Translations under genes and position numbers: made by a program
From: Streptomyces sp. R302
GTDB lineage: Bacteria; Actinomycetota; Actinomycetes; Streptomycetales; Streptomycetaceae
Reading direction: 5' to 3'
Assembly: GCF_012927245.1 (NCBI RefSeq)
Contig: NZ_JABBGE010000001.1
Coordinates: forward strand, 372,001 to 436,000
DNA length: 64,000 nucleotides
Part shown: positions 1 through 11,350 of the stretch, in pieces
How positions within the stretch are numbered: position 1 is the stretch's first letter
Layout of the letters: each line of letters opens with the position of its first letter
Notes under the pieces: model-generated
Seen by the model: only the letters and a program-made list of their open reading frames with translations
Database searches by the model: none
Told to the model about the DNA's origin: nothing

Positions 1-718
1 AGTCGAAGCCCTGCCGGGTCACGTCGAAGATGTGGTCCGCGTCGAGGAACTCGGCCAGCGAGGGGCGGCAGTAGATGCCGAGCGGGACGACCTGCCCGTC
101 CGGGCCCTCGTACGCCGAGTGCACCGAGTGGTACGGGCCGACGATCAGGGCCGTGATGTACGAGGAGATCCGCGGCGTCGGCTCGAAGGCCCACACCCCG
201 TCCTTCGGCTCCGGGGTCGGAGAGTTGGAGATGACGCTCCAGCCCTCCGGCGCCTTCACGGTGAACTGGAAGGTCGCCTTCAGGTCGGGCTGCTCGAAGG
301 AGGCGAAGACCCGGCGCGCGTCCGGCACCTCGAACTGGGTGTACAGGTACGCCTGGCCGTCGACCGGGTCGACGAAGCGGTGCAGGCCCTCACCGGTGTT
401 GGTGTACGCGCAGTCCGCGACGACCTTCAGCTCGTTGCGCCCCTGCTTCAGGCGGGGCAGCGCGATCCGCGAGTCGCGGAAGACGGCGGCGACGTCGAGG
501 GAGTGCCCGTTGAGCACGGCCTCGTGCACGGCGGGGGCGACGAGGTCGATGAAGCTCTCGGCGCCCTCCTCGGCGGAATCGAAGCGGACGGTGGTGACGG
601 ACCGGTAGGTACCCCCACCCTGCGCACCCGTGAGGTCCAGTTCGACCTCGTACGCGTCCACGGTCAGCAGCGCCGCCCGCTGCTGGGCCTCTTCACGGGT
701 CAGGTTCGTACCAGGCAC
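1..718 (-). CDS. pepN: aminopeptidase N, N-terminal part (cut by window edge)
   Basis: M1-family zinc aminopeptidase, removing N-terminal residues from peptides in the cytoplasm. Only about the first 239 codons are in the window; the zinc motif HExxH lies beyond the left edge. The visible part starts MPGTNLTREEAQQRA, nearly the same as the start of the complete aminopeptidase N at 11351-13897, and continues with the M1 N-terminal domain (for example GEGLHRFVDPVDGQAYLYTQ). I chose GTG at 718 because a GAGGAG ribosome site precedes it and because its paralogue starts at the same point. It faces the same way as asd, with a terminator between them. Very likely an intact gene continuing to the left. 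Confidence 0.93.
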   Translation of the reverse strand, partial: MPGTNLTREEAQQRAALLTVDAYEVELDLTGAQGGGTYRSVTTVRFDSAEEGAESFIDLVAPAVHEAVLNGHSLDVAAVFRDSRIALPRLKQGRNELKVVADCAYTNTGEGLHRFVDPVDGQAYLYTQFEVPDARRVFASFEQPDLKATFQFTVKAPEGWSVISNSPTPEPKDGVWAFEPTPRISSYITALIVGPYHSVHSAYEGPDGQVVPLGIYCRPSLAEFLDADHIFDVTRQGFD

Positions 719-807
719 CCGGTCAACTCCTCGGTTTCGTGACGTTTGGGCCATCCTTCCACGGGGTGTGTCGCAGACGCACGGCACATTTCCCAGGGCG
801 AACACGC

Positions 808-845
808 AAGAACGGCGGCCGTCCACCCGGATGGCCGCCGTTCTT
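808..845. terminator. terminator hairpin downstream of asd
   Basis: Perfect 13-bp inverted repeat (808-820 with 833-845) spelling AAGAACGGCGGCC on one arm, just past the asd stop codon. It would end asd transcription coming from the right. Confidence 0.8.
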
Positions 846-860
846 CGCGTGGAGGCGGGG

Positions 861-5343
<4,483 letters not shown>

Positions 5344-5376
5344 TTACATCCCTGTTGTGAAAGGAGACAGTCCGGA

Positions 5377-5390
5377 ATCCGGTACCGGAT
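5377..5390. promoter_or_regulatory. 14-bp palindrome upstream of the S8 peptidase
   Basis: ATCCGGTACCGGAT is a perfect palindrome 34 nt upstream of the peptidase start codon. It could be an operator or a leader hairpin. No known regulator is assigned. Confidence 0.3.
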
Positions 5391-5496
5391 GACCGCTCAG
5401 CCTTTCGCAAGTGACAGGGTTTTGTGGAGAGTTCCTGGAGCGCATGTTGTGTCCATGGCGGACATCCGCCACCGCGCATCCTCCGCCACAGAGCAC

Positions 5497-5521
5497 GAAT
5501 CGCCCTCAATGAGGGCGATTC
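5497..5521. terminator. terminator hairpin of the CGNR gene
   Basis: Perfect 11-bp stem GAATCGCCCTC / GAGGGCGATTC with a 3-nt loop, 20 nt beyond the stop codon of the minus-strand CGNR gene. Confidence 0.8.
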
Positions 5522-5540
5522 GACGGGTGGTTCCCCGCTC

Positions 5541-6083
5541 TCACTGCTCCTTGGTGCGGGCGTAGTGCCGGGACGCCTTCGCGCGGTTGCCGCAGGTCGC
5601 CATCGAGTGCCAGCGCCGGGTGCCGTTCCGTGAGGTGTCCAGGAAGTGCAGGATGCACGCCTCGTGCGCGCAGACCCTGATCCGGTCCGGCGCGGTCCGC
5701 AGCAGGTCGAGGTAGTCGCGGGCGGCCGTCCACCCCGGCCCCCACGCCGGATCGGCGAACTCGGCGCGCTCGCCGGGCCCTTCGGCGGTGAGCTCCGCGC
5801 GGATCCGGCCGTGCTCCAGGACGGCGTCGACCCGCGCGGTCGCGCCCGGGTCGCCGGGCCGGTCGACCAGCGCCTTCAGCGCCTCGCGGGCGGTACGGGT
5901 GTGGCGGAGCGTGGCCTCGTCGGCGGCGAACCGTCCGCCGAGCCCGTTGGCCGCGAGCCAGACCGCGAGCCCCTCGACGCCGGCGAGGAGGTCCTGGGGC
6001 TCCCCCTCTCTCATCCACCGGGTGTTGAGCAGGTCCAGGGAGAGGGGTTCGCCGGTCAGCGGCCGCGGGTCGGTGACGGTCAT
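5541..6083 (-). CDS. CGNR zinc-finger / ABATE-domain protein (probable regulator)
   Basis: 180 residues. An N-terminal ABATE-like domain (starting LSLDLLNTRW) is followed by the C-terminal CGNR zinc finger: CAHEAC, then RRWHSMATCGNRAKASRHY, ending soon after. Actinobacterial proteins of this build are treated as stress-response or transcription regulators; the DNA target is not known. The gene is divergent from a VOC-family gene across 136 bp that contain a pair of near-identical 16-bp repeats, so it may control itself and its neighbour. Starts at ATG 6083. Confidence 0.9.
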   Translation of the reverse strand: MTVTDPRPLTGEPLSLDLLNTRWMREGEPQDLLAGVEGLAVWLAANGLGGRFAADEATLRHTRTAREALKALVDRPGDPGATARVDAVLEHGRIRAELTAEGPGERAEFADPAWGPGWTAARDYLDLLRTAPDRIRVCAHEACILHFLDTSRNGTRRWHSMATCGNRAKASRHYARTKEQ

Positions 6084-6110
6084 GACGGGCGTCCTCCTCG
6101 GCCCCGGGGC

Positions 6111-6168
6111 GTTCTAACCCCTCAAGCGTACGTGACGGGTTGCGCCTGGAGAGTTCTAACCTCTAAAG
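6111..6168. promoter_or_regulatory. paired 16-bp direct repeats between the divergent CGNR and VOC genes
   Basis: GTTCTAACCCCTCAAG (6111-6126) and GTTCTAACCTCTAAAG (6153-6168) match at 14 of 16 positions and lie exactly 42 bp apart, about four helical turns. The position between two divergent starts suggests a shared operator; the regulator is inferred, not shown. Confidence 0.45.
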
Positions 6169-6219
6169 TCGAGTTAAGCGGTTAGCCCGAAGGGGGCGAC
6201 CGGAAACGAGGGGACCGTC

Positions 6220-6675
6220 ATGTCCGCGATCGGCACGCTGAACACGGCACACATCGGCATCAACGTCACCGACCTGGACCGCTCGCTCCGCTTCTACGGG
6301 GAGGTCCTCGGCTTCGAGACGATCGGCGTCGGCGACGCCGACGGCCGGCGCTACGCCTTCCTCGGCCAGGACGGCCGGCTCACGCTCACCCTCTGGCAGC
6401 AGGCCGAGGGCGGATACGAGGCGAACCGCGCCGGCCTCCACCACCTGGCCTTCGAGGCCGAGTCCATCGAGAAGGTCCGCGAGGCCGAGGCCGCGCTCAA
6501 GGCCCAGGGCGTCGCCTTCGCCTACGACGGCGTCGTCGCCCTCCGCGAAGGCGCCACCGCCGCCGGCATCTTCTTCCACGACCCCGACGGCACCCGCCTG
6601 GAGATCAACGTCCCCAAGGGCGCGGAAGGCGCCCAGGCCCCGAGCGCCACGGCCCCCACCTGCGGCTTCTTCTAG
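6220..6675 (+). CDS. VOC family protein (glyoxalase/dioxygenase fold)
   Basis: 151 residues, one VOC domain built from two beta-alpha-beta-beta-beta modules. It starts AHIGINVTDLDRSLRFYGEV, with the metal-ligand His early, a second His in AGLHHLAFE, and a Glu near the end in TRLEINVPKG. Typical reactions of the fold include glyoxalase, extradiol dioxygenase and antibiotic-resistance binding; this sequence does not tell which. Start ATG 6220 with an upstream GAGGGGACC site. Divergent from the CGNR gene, so probably co-regulated with it. Confidence 0.92.
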   Translation: MSAIGTLNTAHIGINVTDLDRSLRFYGEVLGFETIGVGDADGRRYAFLGQDGRLTLTLWQQAEGGYEANRAGLHHLAFEAESIEKVREAEAALKAQGVAFAYDGVVALREGATAAGIFFHDPDGTRLEINVPKGAEGAQAPSATAPTCGFF

Positions 6676-6686
6676 CCGCCCCCTCG

Positions 6687-6756
6687 GTGTGGGCAGGCGT
6701 TCCGCTTGGGGGTCCCCCTGGACGAAGTCCTTGGGGGAGGAACGGGTGGGCACACC
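6687..6756. repeat. nested-hairpin intergenic element
   Basis: About 70 bp between VOC and PPOX genes. CGTTCC pairs with GGAACG outside, and CCCCC...GTCC-type arms pair inside (core CCCCCTGGACGAAGTCC). It resembles a hairpin repeat I remember as dispersed in Streptomyces intergenic regions. It may also act as the VOC terminator. Confidence 0.5.
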
Positions 6757-6824
6757 GCCGAACGCGCCTCCCGCGCTCAGGGGCTGTCCCGCACCCAAGA
6801 ACCCGCACCCACCTGGAGCCCGCC

Positions 6825-7706
6825 ATGCAGACCGCGTACCACCACGGCTCGGTAGCCGTACAGGAACGCCTCGGCCTCCGAGACGCCGCCGCCCACATCG
6901 CCCCCAGCATCCGCCCCGGCATCCGTCCGGTCGCCGCCGCCTTCCTGGAGCTCCAGCCCATGCTGGTCCTGGGGGCGGCGGCCCCGGACGGCCACGTCTG
7001 GGCGAGCCTGCTGACCGGCGCCCCCGGCTTCGCCCGTGCGACCGACCCGCACGCGATCTCGGTCGCGGCCGCACCCCGCCCCGACGACCCGCTCGCGGAG
7101 GTCCTGACGACCGAGACCCCCGTCGGCACCCTCGCCCTGGACCCCCGCACCCGCCGCCGCATGCGCCTCAACGGCACCGCCCGCCCCAGCGCCCGCGGCC
7201 TCCTGATCGAGGCGGAGCAGGTCTTCGCCAACTGCCCCAAGTACCTCCAGAAGCGCGAGCTGTACGCCCCCGATCCCGCCGGCCCGGGCCCGCTGACCGC
7301 CCACCGGGGCGACGCGCTGACGGAGGCCCAGCTCGCCGCCGTCCGCGCGGCCGACACCTTCTTCGTCGCCACCGTCGGACCGGACGGCGCCGACGCCAGC
7401 CACCGCGGCGGCAACCCCGGCTTCGTCCACACCGAGGGCCCCCGCGAACTCCTCTGGCGGGACTACCCCGGCAACGCGATGTTCCTCACACTCGGCAACC
7501 TGGAGACCGACGAAAGGGCGGGTCTCCTCTTCCTGGACTGGGAGACGGGCACGACCCTCCAGCTCAGCGGCCGGGCGGAAACGGTATACCGTTTGGAGGA
7601 GCGGTTCGTCCGCTTCCGGGTCGACAGCGTCGTCGAGACCCCGGCCGCCAGCCCCCTGCGCTGGTCCACGCCGGAATACTCCCCGGCCAATCCGACCACC
7701 CCCTGA
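6825..7706 (+). CDS. pyridoxamine 5'-phosphate oxidase (PPOX) family protein
   Basis: 293 residues, a flavin-binding split-barrel family protein with two PPOX-like halves (GHVWASLLTGAPGF in the first; ADTFFVATVGPDGADASHRGG and LWRDYPGNAMFLTLGNLETD in the second). The family includes pyridoxal-phosphate, F420- and FAD-dependent oxidoreductases; the substrate is unknown here. The ATG at 6825 (MQTAYHHGS) has a CTGGAG site 6-7 nt upstream; longer in-frame starts run into the hairpin element and were not used. Followed 59 bp later by an HPP membrane-protein gene, possibly in the same transcript. Confidence 0.9.
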   Translation: MQTAYHHGSVAVQERLGLRDAAAHIAPSIRPGIRPVAAAFLELQPMLVLGAAAPDGHVWASLLTGAPGFARATDPHAISVAAAPRPDDPLAEVLTTETPVGTLALDPRTRRRMRLNGTARPSARGLLIEAEQVFANCPKYLQKRELYAPDPAGPGPLTAHRGDALTEAQLAAVRAADTFFVATVGPDGADASHRGGNPGFVHTEGPRELLWRDYPGNAMFLTLGNLETDERAGLLFLDWETGTTLQLSGRAETVYRLEERFVRFRVDSVVETPAASPLRWSTPEYSPANPTTP

Positions 7707-7765
7707 TCACGCACCCTGCCCTGCCGCCCGCACGCGGACTCCCGATCCCCGATCCCGAGGAACCC

Positions 7766-8323
7766 GTGACCACTGCCACCCAGACGATCGCGGCCACCGC
7801 GCCCGCGCCCGCGACCGTCCCCGCACCCGAACCCGCCCCCGCACGCCGCCCCGGGCCGCCGCCCCGGCCCCGCCCGGTCGCGGTCCTCGTCGCCACCGGC
7901 ACCAGCACCGCCGCCCTCCTCCTGCTGGTCGCCCTCGGCACCGTCCTGCACCACCCGCTGCTCATCCCGCCGCTCGCCGCGAGCATGGCGCTGGTCGCCG
8001 CCTCCCCGGACCTGCCGCTCTCCCAGCCGCGCTCGGTCGTCGGCGGCCAGCTCCTCTCCGCCCTGGCCGGCTTCGCCGTCCTCGCGGTCGCGGGCCCCGG
8101 CCTGTGGAGCGCGGCCGTCGCCGGCGGGCTCGCCCTCGGCGCGATGATGCTCGCCCGCGCCCCGCACTCCCCGGCCGCCGCCACCGCGGTGATCGTCGCC
8201 CTCGGCAGCCCGCCGTTCTGGACCTTCACCGGGCTGCTGCTCGCCTCCTGCGCGGTACTCGTCGCGGTCGGCCTGCTCGCCGCCCGCGCCACCCGCCGTA
8301 CGTACCCCGTGTACTGGATCTAG
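7766..8323 (+). CDS. HPP family integral membrane protein
   Basis: 185 residues. A Pro/Ala-rich N-terminus (about 45 residues) precedes four hydrophobic segments. HPP proteins are named for a conserved HisProPro; here HHPLLIPPLAAS after the first membrane segment, and PLSQPRSVVGGQ, are the recognisable family stretches. Some members transport nitrite in plastids; function in actinobacteria is uncertain. The GTG at 7766 follows a GAGGAACCC site. Probably co-transcribed with the PPOX gene upstream. Confidence 0.85.
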   Translation: MTTATQTIAATAPAPATVPAPEPAPARRPGPPPRPRPVAVLVATGTSTAALLLLVALGTVLHHPLLIPPLAASMALVAASPDLPLSQPRSVVGGQLLSALAGFAVLAVAGPGLWSAAVAGGLALGAMMLARAPHSPAAATAVIVALGSPPFWTFTGLLLASCAVLVAVGLLAARATRRTYPVYWI

Positions 8324-8345
8324 CCATCCCCCTAGCCTGCTGCGC

Positions 8346-8813
8346 ATGAAGCAGGAGCTGCGGGTGGCGGCCTACGCCGTAGTCGTCCGGGACCACGAGA
8401 TACTGCTCGCCCGCTGGGTGGCCAGGGACGGCACCAAGCGGTGGACGCTGCCCGGGGGCGGCATGGAGCACGGGGAGGAACCCGTCGGGACCGTCGTCCG
8501 CGAGGTCGAGGAGGAGACCGGGTACACGGTCGAGCCGACCGCCCTCCTCGGCATCGACTCGATCATGCGCCAGTGGATCGCCCGCATCGGCGCGCCCGGC
8601 TCCTTCCAGGGGCTCGGGATCCTCTACGAGGCCCGGATCACCGGCGGCGAACTCCGCAACGAGACCGGCGGTTCCACCGATCTCGCGGCCTGGCACCCGC
8701 TGGACTCCGTGCCGGACCTGCCCCGGGTCGAACTCGTCGACATCGGGCTCGACCTGTGGCGGGAGCGACCCCCCGTGGGCCGCTCCCGCCTCGCGGGCCC
8801 GGCGAACGGCTGA
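8346..8813 (+). CDS. NUDIX hydrolase
   Basis: 155 residues, hydrolysing a nucleoside diphosphate linked to another moiety. The NUDIX box is complete: GGGMEHGEEPVG followed by REVEEETGY, with the catalytic REVEEE. The exact substrate cannot be told. The ATG at 8346 has no Shine-Dalgarno site but lies 7 nt after TAGCCT (8333-8338), a good -10 box, so the mRNA is probably leaderless. Confidence 0.95.
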   Translation: MKQELRVAAYAVVVRDHEILLARWVARDGTKRWTLPGGGMEHGEEPVGTVVREVEEETGYTVEPTALLGIDSIMRQWIARIGAPGSFQGLGILYEARITGGELRNETGGSTDLAAWHPLDSVPDLPRVELVDIGLDLWRERPPVGRSRLAGPANG

Positions 8814-8880
8814 AAAGAGCTCAACCGTCCCACCGCCGCTCAACCTTCCCCGCACCCCCCGTGGTCCTCCCCGCCGACCA

Positions 8881-8942
8881 CACCGGAACACCGGAACACC
8901 GGAGACGCCGGAACCACCGGCTCACCGGCTCACCGGTTCACC
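8881..8942. repeat. short CACCGG-type repeats upstream of the serine hydrolase
   Basis: Runs of CACCGGAA and CACCGGCT units (8-9 bp) in the 5' untranslated region of the serine hydrolase. Simple low-complexity repeat; no function assigned. Confidence 0.5.
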
Positions 8943-8962
8943 ACGGAACAGGGGAACTCCGC

Positions 8963-10132
8963 ATGGCCACCGCCCGCACCGCCCGTACCGTCGTCGCCAC
9001 CGCCCTCGCCGCCGGTCTCACCGTCACCGCGCTCGCCGCGCCCGCCCTCGCGGCCGGCCCGGCGGCCCCCGCGGCCCCCGCGGCCGCCGCGAAGAAGGAC
9101 CACGCGGCCACCCAGGCGGCGCTCCGGGCCGCCGTCGTCGACGGCGTCCCCGGCGCCGTCGCCCAGGCCCGCGTCGGCGGCCGTTCCTGGACCGGCACCG
9201 CCGGCGAGCGCGGCGGCGACGACCGCTTCCGCGTCGGCTCCATCACCAAGACCTTCGCCGCCACCGTCCTCCTCCAGCTCCAGGCCGAGGGCCGTCTCGA
9301 CCTCGACGACCCGGTCGAGAAGTGGCTCCCCGGCGTCGTCCGCGGCAACGGCCACGACGGCCGGAGGATCACCGTCCGTCAGCTCCTCAACCACACCAGC
9401 GGCATCTACAACGTCACCGCCGACCCCGTCTTCCAGGAGAAGGTCTTCGGCCCCGGCTTCCTGGAGCACCGCTACGACCGCTGGACGCCCGCGCAGCTCG
9501 TCGCCGTCGCCATGGAGCACGCCCCCGACTTCGCCCCCGGCACCTCCTGGAACTACTCGAACACCAACTACGTGCTCGCCGGCATGGTCATCGAGAAGGT
9601 CACCGGACGCCCCTACGGCAAGGCCGTCGAGAACCGGATCATCAAGCCCCTCAAGCTCCGCGCGACCAGCGTCCCCGGCACCGACCCGACCATGCCGAAC
9701 CCCAGCTCCCCCGCGTACTCCACGCTCTCCGCCGACGGGAACGCCCCCGTGCACGACGTCAGCGAGCTCAGCCCCACCCTCGCCTACGCCGCCGGCGAGA
9801 TGATCTCCGACTCGCGCGACCTCCAGACCTTCTACCGCGCCCTGTTCCAGGGCCGCCTGCTGCCGAAGGCCGCCCTGCGGGAGATGACCACGACCGTCGA
9901 CCTCTCCGAGCATCGCCTCGGGGCGGGCTACGGCCTCGGGATCATGAAGCAGAAGCTGGACTGCGGCAAGGAGGTCTGGGGCCACGGCGGCGGCATCCAC
10001 GGCTCGCTCTCGGAGGCGTACACCACCCGCGACGGCCGGCACTCGCTCGCCGCCAACATCAACGCCGACTGGACCGGCGACACCCAGGCCATCATCGAGG
10101 GCGAGTTCTGCGGCACCTTCCCCGAGAAGTAG
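8963..10132 (+). CDS. secreted serine hydrolase, beta-lactamase / D-Ala-D-Ala carboxypeptidase fold
   Basis: 389 residues with a signal peptide (Arg-containing N-terminus, hydrophobic core, AxA cleavage around residue 31). All class C beta-lactamase-fold motifs are visible: SITK with nucleophile Ser93 and Lys96, Tyr-Ser-Asn at 198-200, and HGGG at about 341. Streptomyces have many such exported D,D-peptidase or esterase-like enzymes; peptidoglycan or D-amino-acid peptide is the likely substrate class. ATG 8963, preceded by CAGGGGAAC. Confidence 0.93.
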   Translation: MATARTARTVVATALAAGLTVTALAAPALAAGPAAPAAPAAAAKKDHAATQAALRAAVVDGVPGAVAQARVGGRSWTGTAGERGGDDRFRVGSITKTFAATVLLQLQAEGRLDLDDPVEKWLPGVVRGNGHDGRRITVRQLLNHTSGIYNVTADPVFQEKVFGPGFLEHRYDRWTPAQLVAVAMEHAPDFAPGTSWNYSNTNYVLAGMVIEKVTGRPYGKAVENRIIKPLKLRATSVPGTDPTMPNPSSPAYSTLSADGNAPVHDVSELSPTLAYAAGEMISDSRDLQTFYRALFQGRLLPKAALREMTTTVDLSEHRLGAGYGLGIMKQKLDCGKEVWGHGGGIHGSLSEAYTTRDGRHSLAANINADWTGDTQAIIEGEFCGTFPEK

Positions 10133-10147
10133 CTCACCTGAGGCACC

Positions 10148-11155
10148 TCACCGGGGCAGGACGACGACGTACGCGGCGGGCTGCCGCTCCGCCGCGGCCA
10201 TCAGGGCCGTACGGACCACGGTGGCCTGCTGGTCCATCGCCTCGCGCAGCTTGCGCGGGGTCAGGTGGACCACCGTGATGCCGAGCCGCTCCAGGTGCTC
10301 CCGCTTGCGGGTGTACTCGGACCACAGCGCGTCCTCGTCCTGCCGCGGCGCCCGGGTGTCCAGCTCCACCGCCACCGCCTGGTCCGGCCAGTAGGCGTCC
10401 ACCCCGCCGAGGTGCGGGCCGCCCGGCAGCCGCAGGTCCACGTTCCACAGCGGGTCCGGCAGCGCGAAGTCCCGCACCATCTCGTACAGCCGCTCCTCCG
10501 ACAGCGCCCGCCCCTCCACGAGGAGCGAGTCCACCGCGTCCACCACGTGCGGCCGGGTCAGCAGCCGCAGCCGGCTCAGCTCCCGGACCAGGACGGTCGG
10601 TTCGCAGTGGCCGTCGCGCACCGCCTCGGTGAGCAGCCGGCGCACGGTCTCCGCGTCGTGCAGCCCCGAGACCGCGTCGGCGAGCGCCCGGGCGACCGGC
10701 GCCACCGGCAGCTCGTCGAGCTCCACCGGCTCCGGGGAGTCCGGCGCCCGCACGATCCGGACGAAGCCGGTCGTCCGCAGGCGCCGGGTGCGGCCCACCA
10801 GGACGTCGATGCGGTCCAGGGCGGCCGGCGGGGGAGTGGAGGAGAAGCCGTGCAGGGCGAGCGCGGCGAGCCCGGTGAGCATCGCGCCGGGGCCGTGCAG
10901 GGGCGCCTCGCCGTCCCTGCGGGCGTAGAGCAGCGCGGCCCGCATCCGGTCGTCGCTGGTGGGAGCGCCGGGGTGGAGCAGGAAGACGCCGGGCAGCAGC
11001 TGCTGCCAGTCGCCGCCGGCCGCGACCCGTCCGGCGACCTCGGCGGCGGGCACGCCCATGGCCCGCAACTGGCCGGTGGAGGCGAGACGTTGGGCGATGC
11101 CCGCGGGGGAGGCGAGGGGGCGGGGGCGGGGGGTGATGGGGGTGTTGTGGTTCAT
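10148..11155 (-). CDS. AbiEi-like N-terminal / DUF559-like C-terminal protein
   Basis: 335 residues. The N-terminal part (LRAMGVPAAEVAGRVAAGGDW, then LLPGVFLLHPG) looks like the winged-helix and type IV antitoxin AbiEi region widespread in actinobacteria. The C-terminal 110 residues (GGVDAYWPDQAVAVELDT, then LERLGITVVHLTPRKL) look like the DUF559 / VSR PD-(D/E)xK nuclease-like fold. No AbiEii-type toxin gene is adjacent, so it is not shown to be an antitoxin. I chose ATG 11155, which has GGAAG nine nt upstream; GTG 11173 is the alternative. Confidence 0.75.
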   Translation of the reverse strand: MNHNTPITPRPRPLASPAGIAQRLASTGQLRAMGVPAAEVAGRVAAGGDWQQLLPGVFLLHPGAPTSDDRMRAALLYARRDGEAPLHGPGAMLTGLAALALHGFSSTPPPAALDRIDVLVGRTRRLRTTGFVRIVRAPDSPEPVELDELPVAPVARALADAVSGLHDAETVRRLLTEAVRDGHCEPTVLVRELSRLRLLTRPHVVDAVDSLLVEGRALSEERLYEMVRDFALPDPLWNVDLRLPGGPHLGGVDAYWPDQAVAVELDTRAPRQDEDALWSEYTRKREHLERLGITVVHLTPRKLREAMDQQATVVRTALMAAAERQPAAYVVVLPR

Positions 11156-11310
11156 GCCGGGGGTCTTCCGCACCCCGGACCGGCCCTAACGGCCTGTTAC
11201 AAGGCGGTGGCCGAACCCGGACAAGCCCGCACTAAAGTACGCGCGTTCGACTGCCGAGAGGGGGCCCGCCGGGGAGGGCCCGCGGACAGCGGGCCGGGCG
11301 CGACGGCCGG

Positions 11311-11338
11311 GAGGGGCCCGCGGAGCCGCGGACCCCTC
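11311..11338. terminator. terminator hairpin downstream of the second pepN
   Basis: Near-perfect inverted repeat GAGGGG-CCGCGG / CCGCGG-CCCCTC with a 2-nt loop, 12 nt past the aminopeptidase stop codon (minus strand). Confidence 0.7.
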
Positions 11339-11350
11339 CTTAGCGCCGGC

